A stretch of DNA of 64,000 nucleotides, taken from positions 224,967 through 288,966 of the forward strand of contig UESW01001788.1 in assembly GCA_900491605.1 (NCBI GenBank), in the 5' to 3' direction. Shown in pieces: positions 43,097 through 53,014 of the stretch. The stretch is from Calamus simplicifolius (lineage: Eukaryota; Streptophyta; Magnoliopsida; Arecales; Arecaceae). The translations under genes and the position numbers were made by a program. Under the pieces are notes generated by a model. The model made no database searches. It saw nothing but the letters and a program-made list of their open reading frames with translations, and was not told where the DNA came from. Numbering within the stretch: position 1 is the first letter of the stretch; each line of letters opens with the position of its first letter.

Positions 43097-44679
43097 ATGG
43101 TGACAACACGAGCACAGGAGGCTTCCACCAGCCAGGCCGCGGAGCACATCCCGCGGGCTGAGCAATTGGAGACCAACCTCCATGTTCCGCCCCCTACACA
43201 GATGAGCCAGCCTGACCGGCTTGAGGTTCTGGCTCACCAGGTCCAGGACCTGATGACAATGGTATGGGGACTGCATGAACGCTGCTTTTCCGCTGCACCT
43301 CAACCCCCTCCGCCTGGTGAAGGGGTGCGGGGACAATTCAATCTCATCAAGGCGGGACCCCACCCGAGGTCTTCCGTCACTCACCTCCTGAACCTCGTCG
43401 CCGAGAGGCCTCAAAGCGATAGTGGTCCCTCTCCCATCACTCTGGTCATTCCCACCAACGGCCGGACGAGAGAGAATCCAGATTGGTGCGCTCCTTACGC
43501 CGGCGGTCTTCTTTGGCTTCCTTTTCTAACTCATCTAAAGACGGTGCCCTTAGGAAGACTACCCATCGGGCCGAGCAACGGCTCGATGAGTATCATCAAC
43601 GGTTGGAGGAGCTTAGCCGCCGGATCGCTAACCCTCACGGGACGGACTATGAGCACTGACCCCCGCTTTCCTTGCGCATCATGGAGGAACCGGTCCCGCC
43701 CGTTTCCATCTCCCCCAGCTGGACCCGTACGATGGCACGACGGACCCACTGGACCACCTGAAGAGCTACAGGTCCTCATGCAGGTCCAGGGAGCGATGGA
43801 CTCCCTTCTATGTGTCGCCTTTCCAGCCACCCTTCGCAAGACGGCACGTGCATGGTATTCCCGTCTGCCACCGCGCAGCATCAATTCATTCCGATAGCTC
43901 GAGCGATCTTTCCTGGCCCACTTTGATGTGTGCCGAAGATACCACGAGTGGCTGATAGCTTATTCGTTGTCCAGCAAAGGAGTGGCGAGACCCTGAAGGA
44001 CTTTATCGCTCGGCTCAAGGAGGCAACATTGGAGGTATACAACATGGATGATTCTGTAGCCACTTTGGCATTAAAGCGAGGACTTTGTCCCTCTAGGTTC
44101 GCCTATTCCCTAGACAAGAAGCCTTCGAGTTTTTATGCCGAGCTTCTGAGCCGAGCGCAGAAATACATCCATGCTGACGAGGTGGATTCTTCCAGGAGGG
44201 AAGCTGACAAGAATCCCAGCAAGAAACCACCGCCTACTGAGCATGCTGAAGCACGACCCCGGAAGCATGAGCCTCCTCACCGCCCAGATCGCCAGCCACA
44301 GACGCTTATTCCTAAGGAGCAATTCACTCCCCTCATGGCTCCGATATCTCACATCCTACTAGAAATCGAGGAGGAACCTTACTTCAAGCGTCTGACCCTC
44401 TTGAAGTCTGGGACCCCCCGTAACAAGGAACTTTACTGCCAGTACCATCGAGATTATGGTCATGACACCGAAGACTGCCGCCATATGAAGAAGGCCATTG
44501 AAGAGCTTGTCCAGCAGGGTCACTTGGGCAAGTTCGTTCGAAGGGGAAACCTTCCTACTCTAGGTCCATCGGTGCCTCCGACACTTCAGACCGGCGTGAA
44601 CAATGCTCCTATGGAGAAGACCATAGCTATGATTTCCTGGGGGCAGGTGGTGGTTCAAAAAGACAGCGAGGGGGAATAG
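43097..44679 (+). pseudogene. Gypsy gag
   Basis: Start ATG at 43097 (MVTTRAQEASTSQAAEHIPR), 55 bp after the primer site. The N-terminal half runs to 43897 with frame changes around 43330-43740; AMDSLLCVAFPATLRKTARA WYSRLP is the capsid region. A stop near 43897 is followed by another frame: SFLAHF, then 43930-44679 with GETLKDFIARLKEATLEVYN, ALKRGL and RAQKYIHADE. The zinc-binding box YCQYHRDYGHDTEDCRHMK is at about 44433-44490 (C..YH....H....C form usual for Tat gag). It ends at a TAG at 44677-44679 before protease. Confidence 0.87.
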
Positions 44680-44701
44680 ACTTGTAATTCCTTTCTTTGG
44701 A

Positions 44702-45034
44702 ATGGATTTAGATGGGGCAGTTAATAAGCATAACGACAGCATCGTTGTGTCCATGATCATAGCCAAATATCCTGTAAAAAGAATTTTAGTTGATAGTGGG
44801 AGTTTGGTGGATGTTTTGAGCTACGAAGCTTTTGTTCGGATGAACCTATTGAAGTCTTCCCTCCAACCCGTTGCCACGCCTCTAATGGGCTTTACTGAAG
44901 ACTCTGTGAGCGTTGAAGGGGAGATTGCCCTCCCTGTCACGGCTGGAACCCCTCCGTGTCAAAGCACGGTGGTCATAAATTTTCTGGTGGTCCGGATCCC
45001 GCTGGCTTATAACGCTATATTGGGGAGACCATGA
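44702..45034 (+). pseudogene. Gypsy protease
   Basis: A 110-codon segment with ILVDSGSLVDVLSYEAF (D-S-G active site at about 44790), then SVEGEIALPVTAGTPP and FLVVRIPLAYNAILGRP, the closing motif of gypsy retropepsin. It starts in a different frame from gag and ends at a stop after GRP where the family continues. The active site is intact. Confidence 0.88.
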
Positions 45035-46310
45035 TTGAATTTGCTAGATGCCGTGATCTCCACTAAGAGATTATTGGTAAGATTCCCCACCGACGAAGGA
45101 GTCGGAGAAATGAAAGGAGAGCAAAGCCCGCCACCGCTTTGCTATCACTTGTCTCCTAGTCCACTGGAGGCGGCGTCGGCAAGCCTCTGAGCCGCTTGAC
45201 CCCCGAGAGCTGGGCAGGAGGGAAGAACCAGCCGAGCACCTCCTGACCCTCCCCTTAGGGGATGACCGGCAAGGACCGTCCAGGTTGGGGCATTACTTCC
45301 GAAGGAGGCACGCGATTGACTTCTCACTTTCCTGCGTGCCAATGCCGACGTCTTTGCATGGTCATCCTCAGACATGCCGGGCGTCCCTGAGATGGTGATC
45401 ACCCATCGGCTCAACCTCAGGCCAGAGTATCAGCCGGTCCGACAGAAGAAAAGGAGCTTCACTCCGGACAGACAGAAAGCTATCAATGAGGAAGTTCGCA
45501 AGTTGACGGCTGCAGGCCATATTCGGGAAGTTCATTACCCCGAATGGTTGGCCAACGTGGTGATAGTCCGTAAGACTAATGGAAGCTGGAGGATGTGCGT
45601 AGACTTCACCAATCTCAACAAAGCATGCCCCAAGGACAGCTTTCCCTACCCCGGATCGATCAACTGGTGGACGCTACATCCGGCCATGAGGTCCTTAGCT
45701 TCATGGATGCTTTCTCTGGGTACAACCAGATCAGGATGAACCCAGTGGATGAGGAAGCTACCTCCTTCATAACTGAGAAGGGGCTGTACTGCTACAAGGT
45801 AATGCCATTTGGGCTAAAAAACGCGGGAGCCACCTACCAAAGGTTAATGAATAAAGTCTTCGAAGACTAGATAGGACGCAACATGGAGGTGTACGTGGAT
45901 GACATGCTGACAAAAAGTGTCTACGCCACTGACCATATCGCTGACCTAACGGAGACTTTTGACAACCTTTGTCGGTACCAGATGAGGCTGAACCCACGCA
46001 ACTGTGCATTTGGAGTGACAGCCGGAAAGTTCTTGGGTTTCATGATGACCCGGTGGGGGATGATGCAAACCCGGATAAAGTTCAAGCCATCCTGGACATG
46101 AGGTCTCCCACCAACAAGAAGGAAATACAGCGCCTGATGGGAAGGGTGGCCGCCTTGAGCCATTTTCTGTCCAAGTCCGCTGAGAGGTGCCTACCTTTCT
46201 TCAAGGCACTCCGCAAGGCCAATGGATTCGAATGGACGAAAGAATGTCAGAAGGCGTTCGAAGGGCTAAAGGAATTCTTATCTACCCCGCCGCTGCTATC
46301 CAAGCCAATA
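45035..46310 (+). pseudogene. Gypsy reverse transcriptase
   Basis: 45035-45373 is the PR-RT linker with frame changes. 45374-45660 encodes MPGVPEMVITHRLNLRPEYQ, KLTAAGHIREVHYPEWLANV and WRMCVDFTNLNKACPKD. A shift near 45655 goes to DQLVDATSGHEVLSFMDAFS GYNQI and CYKVMPFGLKNAGATYQRLM; a TAG lies at 45868-45870, then catalytic YVDDML at about 45892. NCAFGVTAGKFLGFM is followed by another frame change to IQRLMGRVAALSHFLSKSAE. All core RT motifs are present but in three frames. Confidence 0.88.
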
Positions 46311-46311
46311 G

Positions 46312-46647
46312 GTGGAGAAGAACTCCTTGTACCTCGCAGCTTCTCCCGAAGCCATTAGTTCTGTGCTGGTCCGCGTGGACACCAATGGCATGCAAAAGCT
46401 GGTGTATTACACAAACAAGGTTCTCCACGATGCAGAGACCAGGTACTCGAAGATTGAGAAGACTATCTTCGCGTTAATCGTGTCTGCCCAGCGCCTACGG
46501 CCATACTTCCAAGCCCACCCGATCGCGGTGATCACAGACCAACCTCTAAAGACAATTCTCGCTCGCCCGGATACTTCGGGTCGATTGGCAAGGTGGGCGT
46601 TCAAGTTGGAGGAATTTGATCTATCTTTCACCCTCGGTCGGCCATGA
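46312..46647 (+). pseudogene. Gypsy RNase H
   Basis: A 111-codon segment: LYLAASPEAISSVLVRVDTN, YYTNKVLHDAETRYSKIEKT, VITDQPLKTILARPDTSGRL and ARWAFKLEEFDLSF. This is the standard gypsy RNase H, C-terminal to RT. It is open throughout, and the next frame overlaps its end at 46644. Confidence 0.87.
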
Positions 46648-47330
46648 AATCTCAAGTCCTGGCGGATTTTTTGGTCGAGTGCACCTGGGGAGAGGAGCAA
46701 CCCGAAGAGCCCTCTACAAACCCCTCGCTTCTCGAAACCAGAGATGATGAATGGGTCCTTCATGTAGACGGGGCGTCAAATTCTCAAGGGAGCGGAGCAG
46801 GCCTCATCCTGGCCAACTCGGACAGAGTTGTAACCGAGTGCGCACTCCGCTTCCTCTTTTCAGCTACCAATAATCGGCAGAATATGAAGCTCTGCTGTCT
46901 GGGATAAGATAAGCCCGAGAGCTCGGGGTAAAGCGCCTTAGGGCGTTCACTGATTCCCAACTGGTCGCTGGCCAAATCGCAGGGGAGTATGAAGCAAAGG
47001 ATCCCATCATGTCCCGTTATTTAAGTATGGTACAGTCACAAGCTTCTCTCTTAGCTTACTTTAATGTTAGCTACATCCCTCGAGAGGAGAATGCTAGAGC
47101 CGACGCTTTATCCCATCTTGCCACCTCAACTGATGGGATGCTGGGAAGAGCTTATGTAGAGCACCTGGAAGCCCCGAGTATTGACGTAACAAGAGAAACT
47201 CTGCCAGTTGAGCAGAGAAGCCTTCCTGGATGGACGCTTATGTCCGGTACCTTACCAATGGTACCCTCCCAAAAGACCCTGCTGAGGCCAAGAAACTCAA
47301 AAGACGGACCCCAAAGTTTTTCATAATGGA
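46648..47330 (+). pseudogene. Second (archaeal-like) RNase H of the gypsy element
   Basis: EWVLHVDGASNSQGSGAGLI at about 46750-46810 is the start of the additional RNase H domain found in Tat elements (catalytic Asp in VDGAS). ALRFLFSATNNRQ follows, then after a frame change RAFTDSQLVAGQIAGEYEAK (Asp in DSQ), SYIPREENARADALSHLATS (about 47060-47130, Asp in NARADALS). Position after the first RNase H and before integrase matches Tat architecture. Broken by at least two frame changes. Confidence 0.85.
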
Positions 47331-48445
47331 AGAAAAACTCTATCGAAGGTCGTTCTCATACCCGGTTCTCAGATGTGTTGGCCTCACAGAAGCAGATTAT
47401 ATCCTACGAGAGATACATGAAGGTATATGTGGAAGCCATCTGGGGGGCAGAGCTCTTGCATACAAAGCCTTATGGCAGGGATATTACTGGCTGACAATGA
47501 AGGAGGATGCGTCTGAACTTGTTAAGAGGTATGACAGCTACCAGCGCCATGCTAACATTCAACATCAACCAGCGTTCCAGCTAACCCCCCTGGCCGCACC
47601 CTGGCCCTTCGCCCAGTGGGGCATGGACATCCTGGGACCATTCCCTCCAGCCTTCGAACAACGCAAGTTCTTAGTGGTAGCAGTTGACCATTTCATCAAG
47701 TGGATCGAGGCGAAGGCTCTCGCTAAGATCACCGAGGGCAAAGTAAGGTCTTTCTTCTAGAAGTCTGTCGTGTGCCAGTTCGGGCTGCCACACACCAACG
47801 TTACTGATAACGGCCGACAATTTGACAACACGGCCTTCCGGGAATTCTGCATCGGCCTGGGCATCCATCAACGATTCACCTCTGTGGGGCACCCTCAGAC
47901 CAACGGCGCAGCCAAGGTGACCAACCGCATTATCCTCCAAGGCTCAGGGCCCGACTAGATGGCTACAAAGGACGTTGGGTGAAGGAACTCCCCAGTGTAT
48001 TGTGGGCATACCACACGACGCCATGAGCCCCCACCGGAAAAACTCCTTTCAGCCTGGTCTTTGGGACCGAGGTAGTCATTCCGGTGGAAATAGGAGTCCC
48101 CAGTCCCCGGACAGAGTTATACCACGAAGAGAGCAACCCAAATCAGCTGCGGGCCAATCTAGATTTAGTGAAAGAATTGCAAGACCAGGCGCAACTTCGC
48201 ATGGCGGCTTTCCGCCAACGAGCGGCCAAATACTACAATGCTCGAGTATGGTCCAAGACGTTCCACCCTGGAGATCTCATTTGCGACGAGCTGAAGTATC
48301 AAAGCCGATGGAGGGGGGCAAGCTAGCACCGAAATGGGAAGGACCATACCGTGTCAAGGAGGTACTTCATCATGGGTTGAAGAGCTAGATGGGAAACTGC
48401 TTCCTCGCACTTGGAACACCGACAATTTATGCCGGTATTATCAGT
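47331..48445 (+). pseudogene. Gypsy integrase with lost zinc cysteines and catalytic Glu
   Basis: 47331-47757 reads YILREIHEGICGSHLGGRAL (HH of the zinc finger), then VKRYDSYQRHAN where the family has C..C, so both Cys are Tyr. The core has WGMDILGPFPPA (Asp) and, after a TAG at 47758-47760, VTDNGRQFDNTAF (Asp). The Glu position reads NGAAKVTNRIIL: Lys instead of Glu. The C-terminal part (NPNQLRANLDLVKELQDQAQ, FHPGDLICDELKY) ends near 48445. All three losses are consistent with G-to-A changes. Integration function is gone. Confidence 0.87.
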
Positions 48446-48530
48446 AATGTGCTAACTTCATTAATTTGAACATGCTTGACAGATTGCTGTTCAAAATGTT
48501 TGCATTATTTTTTTGAGTGATCACGCTTTG

Positions 48531-49018
48531 CACTAAAGACCGGCTCCGCATCGGCAACAAAGACCGGCTCCGCATCGGCAATTAAGCCCGGCTCCGCATC
48601 GGCACCAAAGATCGGCTCCGCGTCGGCACCAAAGACCGGCTCCGCGTCGGCAATTAAGCCTGGCTCCGCGTCGGCACCAAAGACCAGCTCCACGTTGGCA
48701 CCAAAGACCGGTTCCTCATCGGCATCAAAGACCGGCTCCGCATCGACATAAAGACTGGCTCCGCGTCAGCACCAAAGACCGGCTCTGCGTCGACATCAAA
48801 GACCAGCTCTGCGTCGGCATAAAAGACCGGCTCCACATCGGCAATTAAGCCCGGATCCGCGTCGGCACCAAAGACCGGCTCCGCATCGGCAATTAAGCCC
48901 AGTCCCGCATCGACAATTAAGCCTGGCTCTGCGTCGGTACCAAAGACCAGCTCCGCATCGGCACGAAAGACCGGTTCCGTGTCGGCACCAAAGCCTGGCC
49001 TCGCGTCGGCACTTAAGG
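48531..49018. repeat. 24-bp minisatellite in gypsy 3' region
   Basis: About 20 tandem copies of a 24-bp unit 'ggctccgcatcggcaccaaa' plus 'gacc', with a variant ending 'attaagccc'. Because the period is a multiple of three, the minus strand stays open and encodes repeats of the octapeptide GADAEPVF. It lies between integrase and the antisense gene. Confidence 0.93.
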
Positions 49019-49353
49019 ACAGTGTGTTGGCGCACACAGTCCCATTCTGCGCGACATATCTAACGAGGCAGTAGGCATTCCATGGCTTCACACCAGAACG
49101 AGCGGGGTCTTATACTACCTACAGTTCAACTTTCGTCTCTGCAACCGAAATTGATCCCGCATCAGTTTCCTAAAAGATAGAAATCGTGCTCTTCAGCCAT
49201 TGGTTGTTGATTCACGACAACTCACACAAGCAAAGCTAATTATGACCAAAGACAAGTGTTGAGAATTGAAATATTCATTGATGGCTAAAAGTTTACAAAA
49301 TTGCCAATTTGAGTCAGACTTGGAGCAATACAATAAAAAAACTAAAACTAAAA
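49019..49353. other. Spacer between minisatellite and antisense gene
   Basis: About 335 bp with no supported coding region; probably the 3' untranslated region of the antisense transcript. Confidence 0.5.
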
Positions 49354-51769
49354 CTAAGGGTCATTTGGGGCTGGATCGTCATCTTCAGGGACTTCATCTG
49401 GCTCCAACCCTTCAATCCTCTCGAGGTCGTAGAGTTCTTGGATTTTTTCCTTGTAGTCCTGGAAGTTGGCCTCGTAAGCGAATGTCGTCGATTCGGCTAA
49501 TTCCTTACTAAAGGCTTTAGACTTCCTGAAATCCTCTGCGGCCTCTGCAGCTCTTTTCTCCGCCTCGAAGGTTTTCCGCTCGGCCTCCGTGACCTTTTTA
49601 TCGGCCTCGGCGGCCTCCCTCTTGGCTTCGGTCACCGCCATCTCCAAGTCAGCAATCTTGGCATCGGACTGGCGGGCGACCTCTTTGGCCACATCTATTT
49701 CAATGGAGGCGGAATATAATCGGTTCTTCAAAATGCACATTTCTGATTCCGCCACCTCCAGTCTTTCCTCGGCCATTCTTTGCTTCTCTTCGGCCGCCTG
49801 GGCTTTATCCAGCTCATTGGCCGCCCGACGATGGGCAACTTCCAGCGCGTACTCTGCCTTCTCGGCTCTTAGCCGGATGGCTTCGACTTCGCCCTTTAAA
49901 GTGGCTCGGGTATCCTCCAGGGCCATCTATGCCTTTTCTGCCCTAGCCTGGAGTGATAGCATCTCCTCTCGCGACTGATCAAGGGCAGCATCACTCAGGG
50001 TCCAAAGGTCCCTCATGGAAATCAGAGAGTTCAGCGCTTGGACGGAGTGTCAATGTTAAAAAAAAAAGAAAAGTGAAAAGGTTAATAGGGCAAAGCTCAC
50101 CCAAAGGTGTGCCATGGACGTCTTGTGGAAGAAGGTGGCCCTTCCCTGATGCCGGAGAAACTCCTGCACCTCAACCACAGATGCTTCGTCCAATGCTCGC
50201 TCGGCCCAGCGGCTGTGGTTCGCCAAAAGTGATTAGAAAAAAGGGTCGATGCCCGTCCTTTCCACGGGGGCCGCGGGGAAGGACTCCACCTCCGACTCTG
50301 CTGCCTCCGGCCCCTTGGCTGTGAAGGCGCTTCGGTTGTTGCCCCTTTGGGGGGCATGGTAACTGCTAGAGTTGGCCTTGTTGTTGCAAGGACCGGCTCC
50401 GTCTCCACGGCTTCGAGAGGGGGTGACGGTGCTTTTGTGACCTGCTCCGGAGAAGGATCGAGCAGAATGACAGGAGGGGGAGCCGGTACTGAAGGTGATT
50501 CTTTTCCTCCTGCTTGGATCCGCCCAACTTCCTCACTGGCCTCGGCCCTTACCGTGTCTCTCCTAGCGGGCTCGTCGGCTTGGGCTCTGGCCGCCTCGCG
50601 CACGCGGGGGATCCACAACTTTGGCCCTTCCAGCGTCGGCCTCCCCAGCGTCGACCCTTCCAGCGTTGGCCCTCTTCAAAACCTTAGCGCGCAGGGGCTT
50701 CACAACTCTGGCCCCTCCAGCGTCGGCCCTCCCCACGTCGGCCCTCCTTGGAATCTTGGCGACAGCCCTCCTTTCAGTGGGGGGCTCATTCCCCGTTGCC
50801 TTCCTCTTCTTGATAATCACCTGCCTGAGCTCGCGAAGCGACGACGTCATCCCTATAAAAAATAGGAGATGAGTAAAAAAAGAGGGGAGAAAGAAGGAAA
50901 AAGGTGAGTAATCAAGTGCTCACCACCAGAAGGGATTAGGCCGGCGAGACGAAGGTTTTTATCGACCAGAAGCTTATTACATCGGGGGACATTGGCAGTC
51001 AGAAGCTGTCCGAATGCCATTCAATCCCTTGGAAGGATAGAGGAATCCCTATTGGCATCGGTGTTGGGTGTCCCCCAGCTTCCACTCACCCCTTCGATAT
51101 CAGAAAAAAGAACTTATCCTTCCACCCCTTAACGGAGGTGGGAAGGTACAATTTAAGGATCCTAATGGGTTTAGGAGTAAAGGACCACCAACCTGACTGC
51201 TTGCGAAGGGTATAAAAACTGCGGAATAAGGAGATACTGGCCTCTATGCCTTGCAGGTGACAGAGAACCAAAAAGCCAACGATAGTTCAGATCGAGTTAG
51301 GGACTAGTTGGGAAGGTGTTAAAGAATATCGGTCCAAAAGGTTAAGGATGAAAGGGTGGATAGGTAATCGAAGTCCTGCCTTAAAGAAGGCTCCGTACAA
51401 GGCAACTCTTCCAGGACGGGAAGAAGTTACCCTGTCATCAGGAGTAGGGTAGGACAGATGTAGGTTTGGCGGAAAGTTATACTTGGCTCTTAGGTTTACT
51501 ATGTCTTGAGCAGACATAGTGGAAGCAGTCCCCTCGGGGGACTCCTTGACAGCGCTGGAAGGACCAGCAGCTGTCGGACGGCTCTGGGTGGAGGTCCGTT
51601 CGACGGTCAGATGACTTTCGGCTGCGGGGCATCTGACCGGCCGCCGCTCCGGTGAGGAGTGGTCGGAGGATGGGGTGGACCACTGGCTTGGTAAGGAAGT
51701 GGAAGGTTGAGAAGGAGTGGGGGAATGACCCCCGGAATCAGAAATAGAACAAGAGGGCGAGGAAGCCAT
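49354..51769 (-). pseudogene. Antisense ORF (aORF) of gypsy, Transposase_28-type plus coiled coil
   Basis: Read on the minus strand from ATG 51769 (MASSPSCSISDSGGHSPTPS). The domain LRAKYNFPPNLHLSYPTPDD, then RVALYGAFFKAGLRLPIHPF and LNLLDRYSLTPSQLVPNSI is the 'putative gypsy type transposon' family. After a TGA (51287-51289) the same frame continues FLVLCHLQGIEASISLFRSF YTLRKQSGWWSFTPK. A frame change follows near 51080. Possible introns: 50923-50853 (GTGAGC...TATAG, 71 bp) and 50100-50037 (GTGAGC...CCAAG, 64 bp). The last exon (to 49354) is a long Glu/Ala-rich coiled coil (MALEDTRATLKGEVEAIRLR...) after a TAG at 49927-49929, ending EVPEDDDPAPNDP. Function unknown; antisense ORFs are recurrent in Tat elements. 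Confidence 0.8.
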
Positions 51770-51910
51770 GGAAACTAACCTGGAAAGCTTGAGCTAAGAT
51801 CGAAGGAGCACGAGAAGAGAACAGACACGGGAGGTGGACGGACGCTTGCAGACTCAGGGGAGGTAGCTGTAACGTAAGAGAAGAGGGAATGGAAAGATAA
51901 GGACGATTTT

Positions 51911-51921
51911 TCTTTTTATAG
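51911..51921 (-). promoter_or_regulatory. TATA box upstream of antisense ORF
   Basis: On the minus strand CTATAAAAAGA lies about 145 bp upstream of the aORF ATG at 51769, in the right place for an independent antisense promoter. Confidence 0.6.
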
Positions 51922-51929
51922 TCCCATTT

Positions 51930-52205
51930 CAAATCATCTCGCGGCCGTCTGGTCTGGCCATGTGTCTACCTTCAAATGGAAGCCGCTTTGGTGGCCTACC
52001 GGCGCGAAAAACATGAAAAGCTTCACCAATATAAAGATGGCGGTGGCCTTACCGCAATGATGACGCTCGCCTTTTTACGACTCATTACTCGAGGAAAATC
52101 TTCCCCAATCCCAACAGCCCGAACGGACGAAATGATGGCGCGAAAGTCAGCCGCCCGGTGGATATTAATACCCCTTTCGCTGGTGATTGTGCGCTCACTC
52201 ATCTC
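51930..52205 (+). other. Gypsy 3' untranslated region
   Basis: About 280 bp between the antisense promoter and the polypurine tract. A plus-strand frame here (51976-52257) crosses into the LTR and has no domain. Confidence 0.5.
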
Positions 52206-52220
52206 AAGGGCGGGGGAATC
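52206..52220 (+). other. Gypsy polypurine tract
   Basis: AAGGGCGGGGGAATC directly before the 3' LTR. Confidence 0.85.
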
Positions 52221-52884
52221 TGATACGGCTGACCATCTCCTCTGGATGGTGTTATAACCTTTTGCGCAATTTCCAAAAATAATGATGTGACAGCTAATCC
52301 CAGAGATGGAATCTTGGCTCCGGCCTCCAGCTCCGGCCTCCGGCCTTTGGCTCCGGCCTCCAGTGACGGCTCCGGCCTCCAGCGACGGCTTCGGCCTTTG
52401 GCTCTAGCCCTAACTTGGTGCCTTTCCTGCATACACTATGACCCACCTCAGGTAACAGATCCCGAGATTCAAGATCTGTTACCGTTTACCTCGCTCACCG
52501 AAATCATGGGCAAGTGCTAGCACGCCCAGCAGTTACCGCTACAAGTGGCCCCCATCCAGCAACGGCTTAACCACTTGTCGTTCGAAGGAGCTTATTCTAA
52601 TGAGGAAGATTCAACGGTTCGAAAGAGGACGAAAAGAAAGGAACATTCCAGATATGTATAAAAGGACCCCGAGCTCAACAGAAAAGGGGAGCTCGATCTC
52701 TCTCTCTACTACACTACTGAGGACAAGTTTACTAACTTGAGCGTCGGAGGGTCCTCGTCAGGAATACCGGTCCGGGACTTCTTGCAGGTTTCCAAAGAAG
52801 GAAGATGACCTCTTCACCCCATTTGGAGGCCCACAATAGATCTCAGCATGCCCGGCGTTCATCACCGATGATTTGCCCGCATCA
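52221..52884 (+). repeat. Gypsy 3' LTR
   Basis: TGATACGGCTGACC ... GCCCGCATCA, 664 bp. It has extra CTCCGGCCTCCAG units at 52315-52400 relative to the 5' LTR. TATA box at 52657-52663. Confidence 0.92.
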
Positions 52885-52908
52885 GAAGGCATAATGGTCA
52901 CTATGCAA

Positions 52909-52980
<72 letters not shown>

Positions 52981-53014
52981 GTGGGTGTGTAGAGTAATTT
53001 TTATGGTGTAAATA
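52885..53014. repeat. Gypsy right TSD and rest of host duplication copy 2, with (AT)n
   Basis: GAAGG (52885-52889), then 'cataatggtcactatg', a (AT)n tract of about 67 bp at 52911-52977, and 'gggtgtgtagagtaattttt', matching 42225-42323. Confidence 0.88.

Larger units (their letters stand above)
42393..52884 (+). mobile_element. Tat-lineage Ty3/gypsy retrotransposon
   Basis: 10.5 kb, LTRs 42393-43022 and 52221-52884, TSD GAAGG, primer site TGGCGCACCAGGAAGGGG, polypurine tract GGGCGGGGGAATC. Internal order is gag, PR, RT, RH, a second RNase H, INT: RT before INT is Ty3/gypsy. A second RNase H after the first, a long 3' region with minisatellite, and an antisense ORF with the Transposase_28-type ('putative gypsy type transposon') domain are known marks of the Tat lineage. 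Coding regions are broken by stops and frameshifts, and several catalytic residues are changed. It is much more GC-rich than its surroundings. Confidence 0.92.

Noticed and set aside
48531..49018. CRISPR-like array
   Set aside because: Repeats are directly head to tail with no unique spacers; this is a plant minisatellite in a retrotransposon.
49589..50872. Plus-strand ORFs of 80-170 codons
   Set aside because: Shadows of the antisense gene, whose minus-strand frames carry the recognisable domain and coiled-coil pattern.
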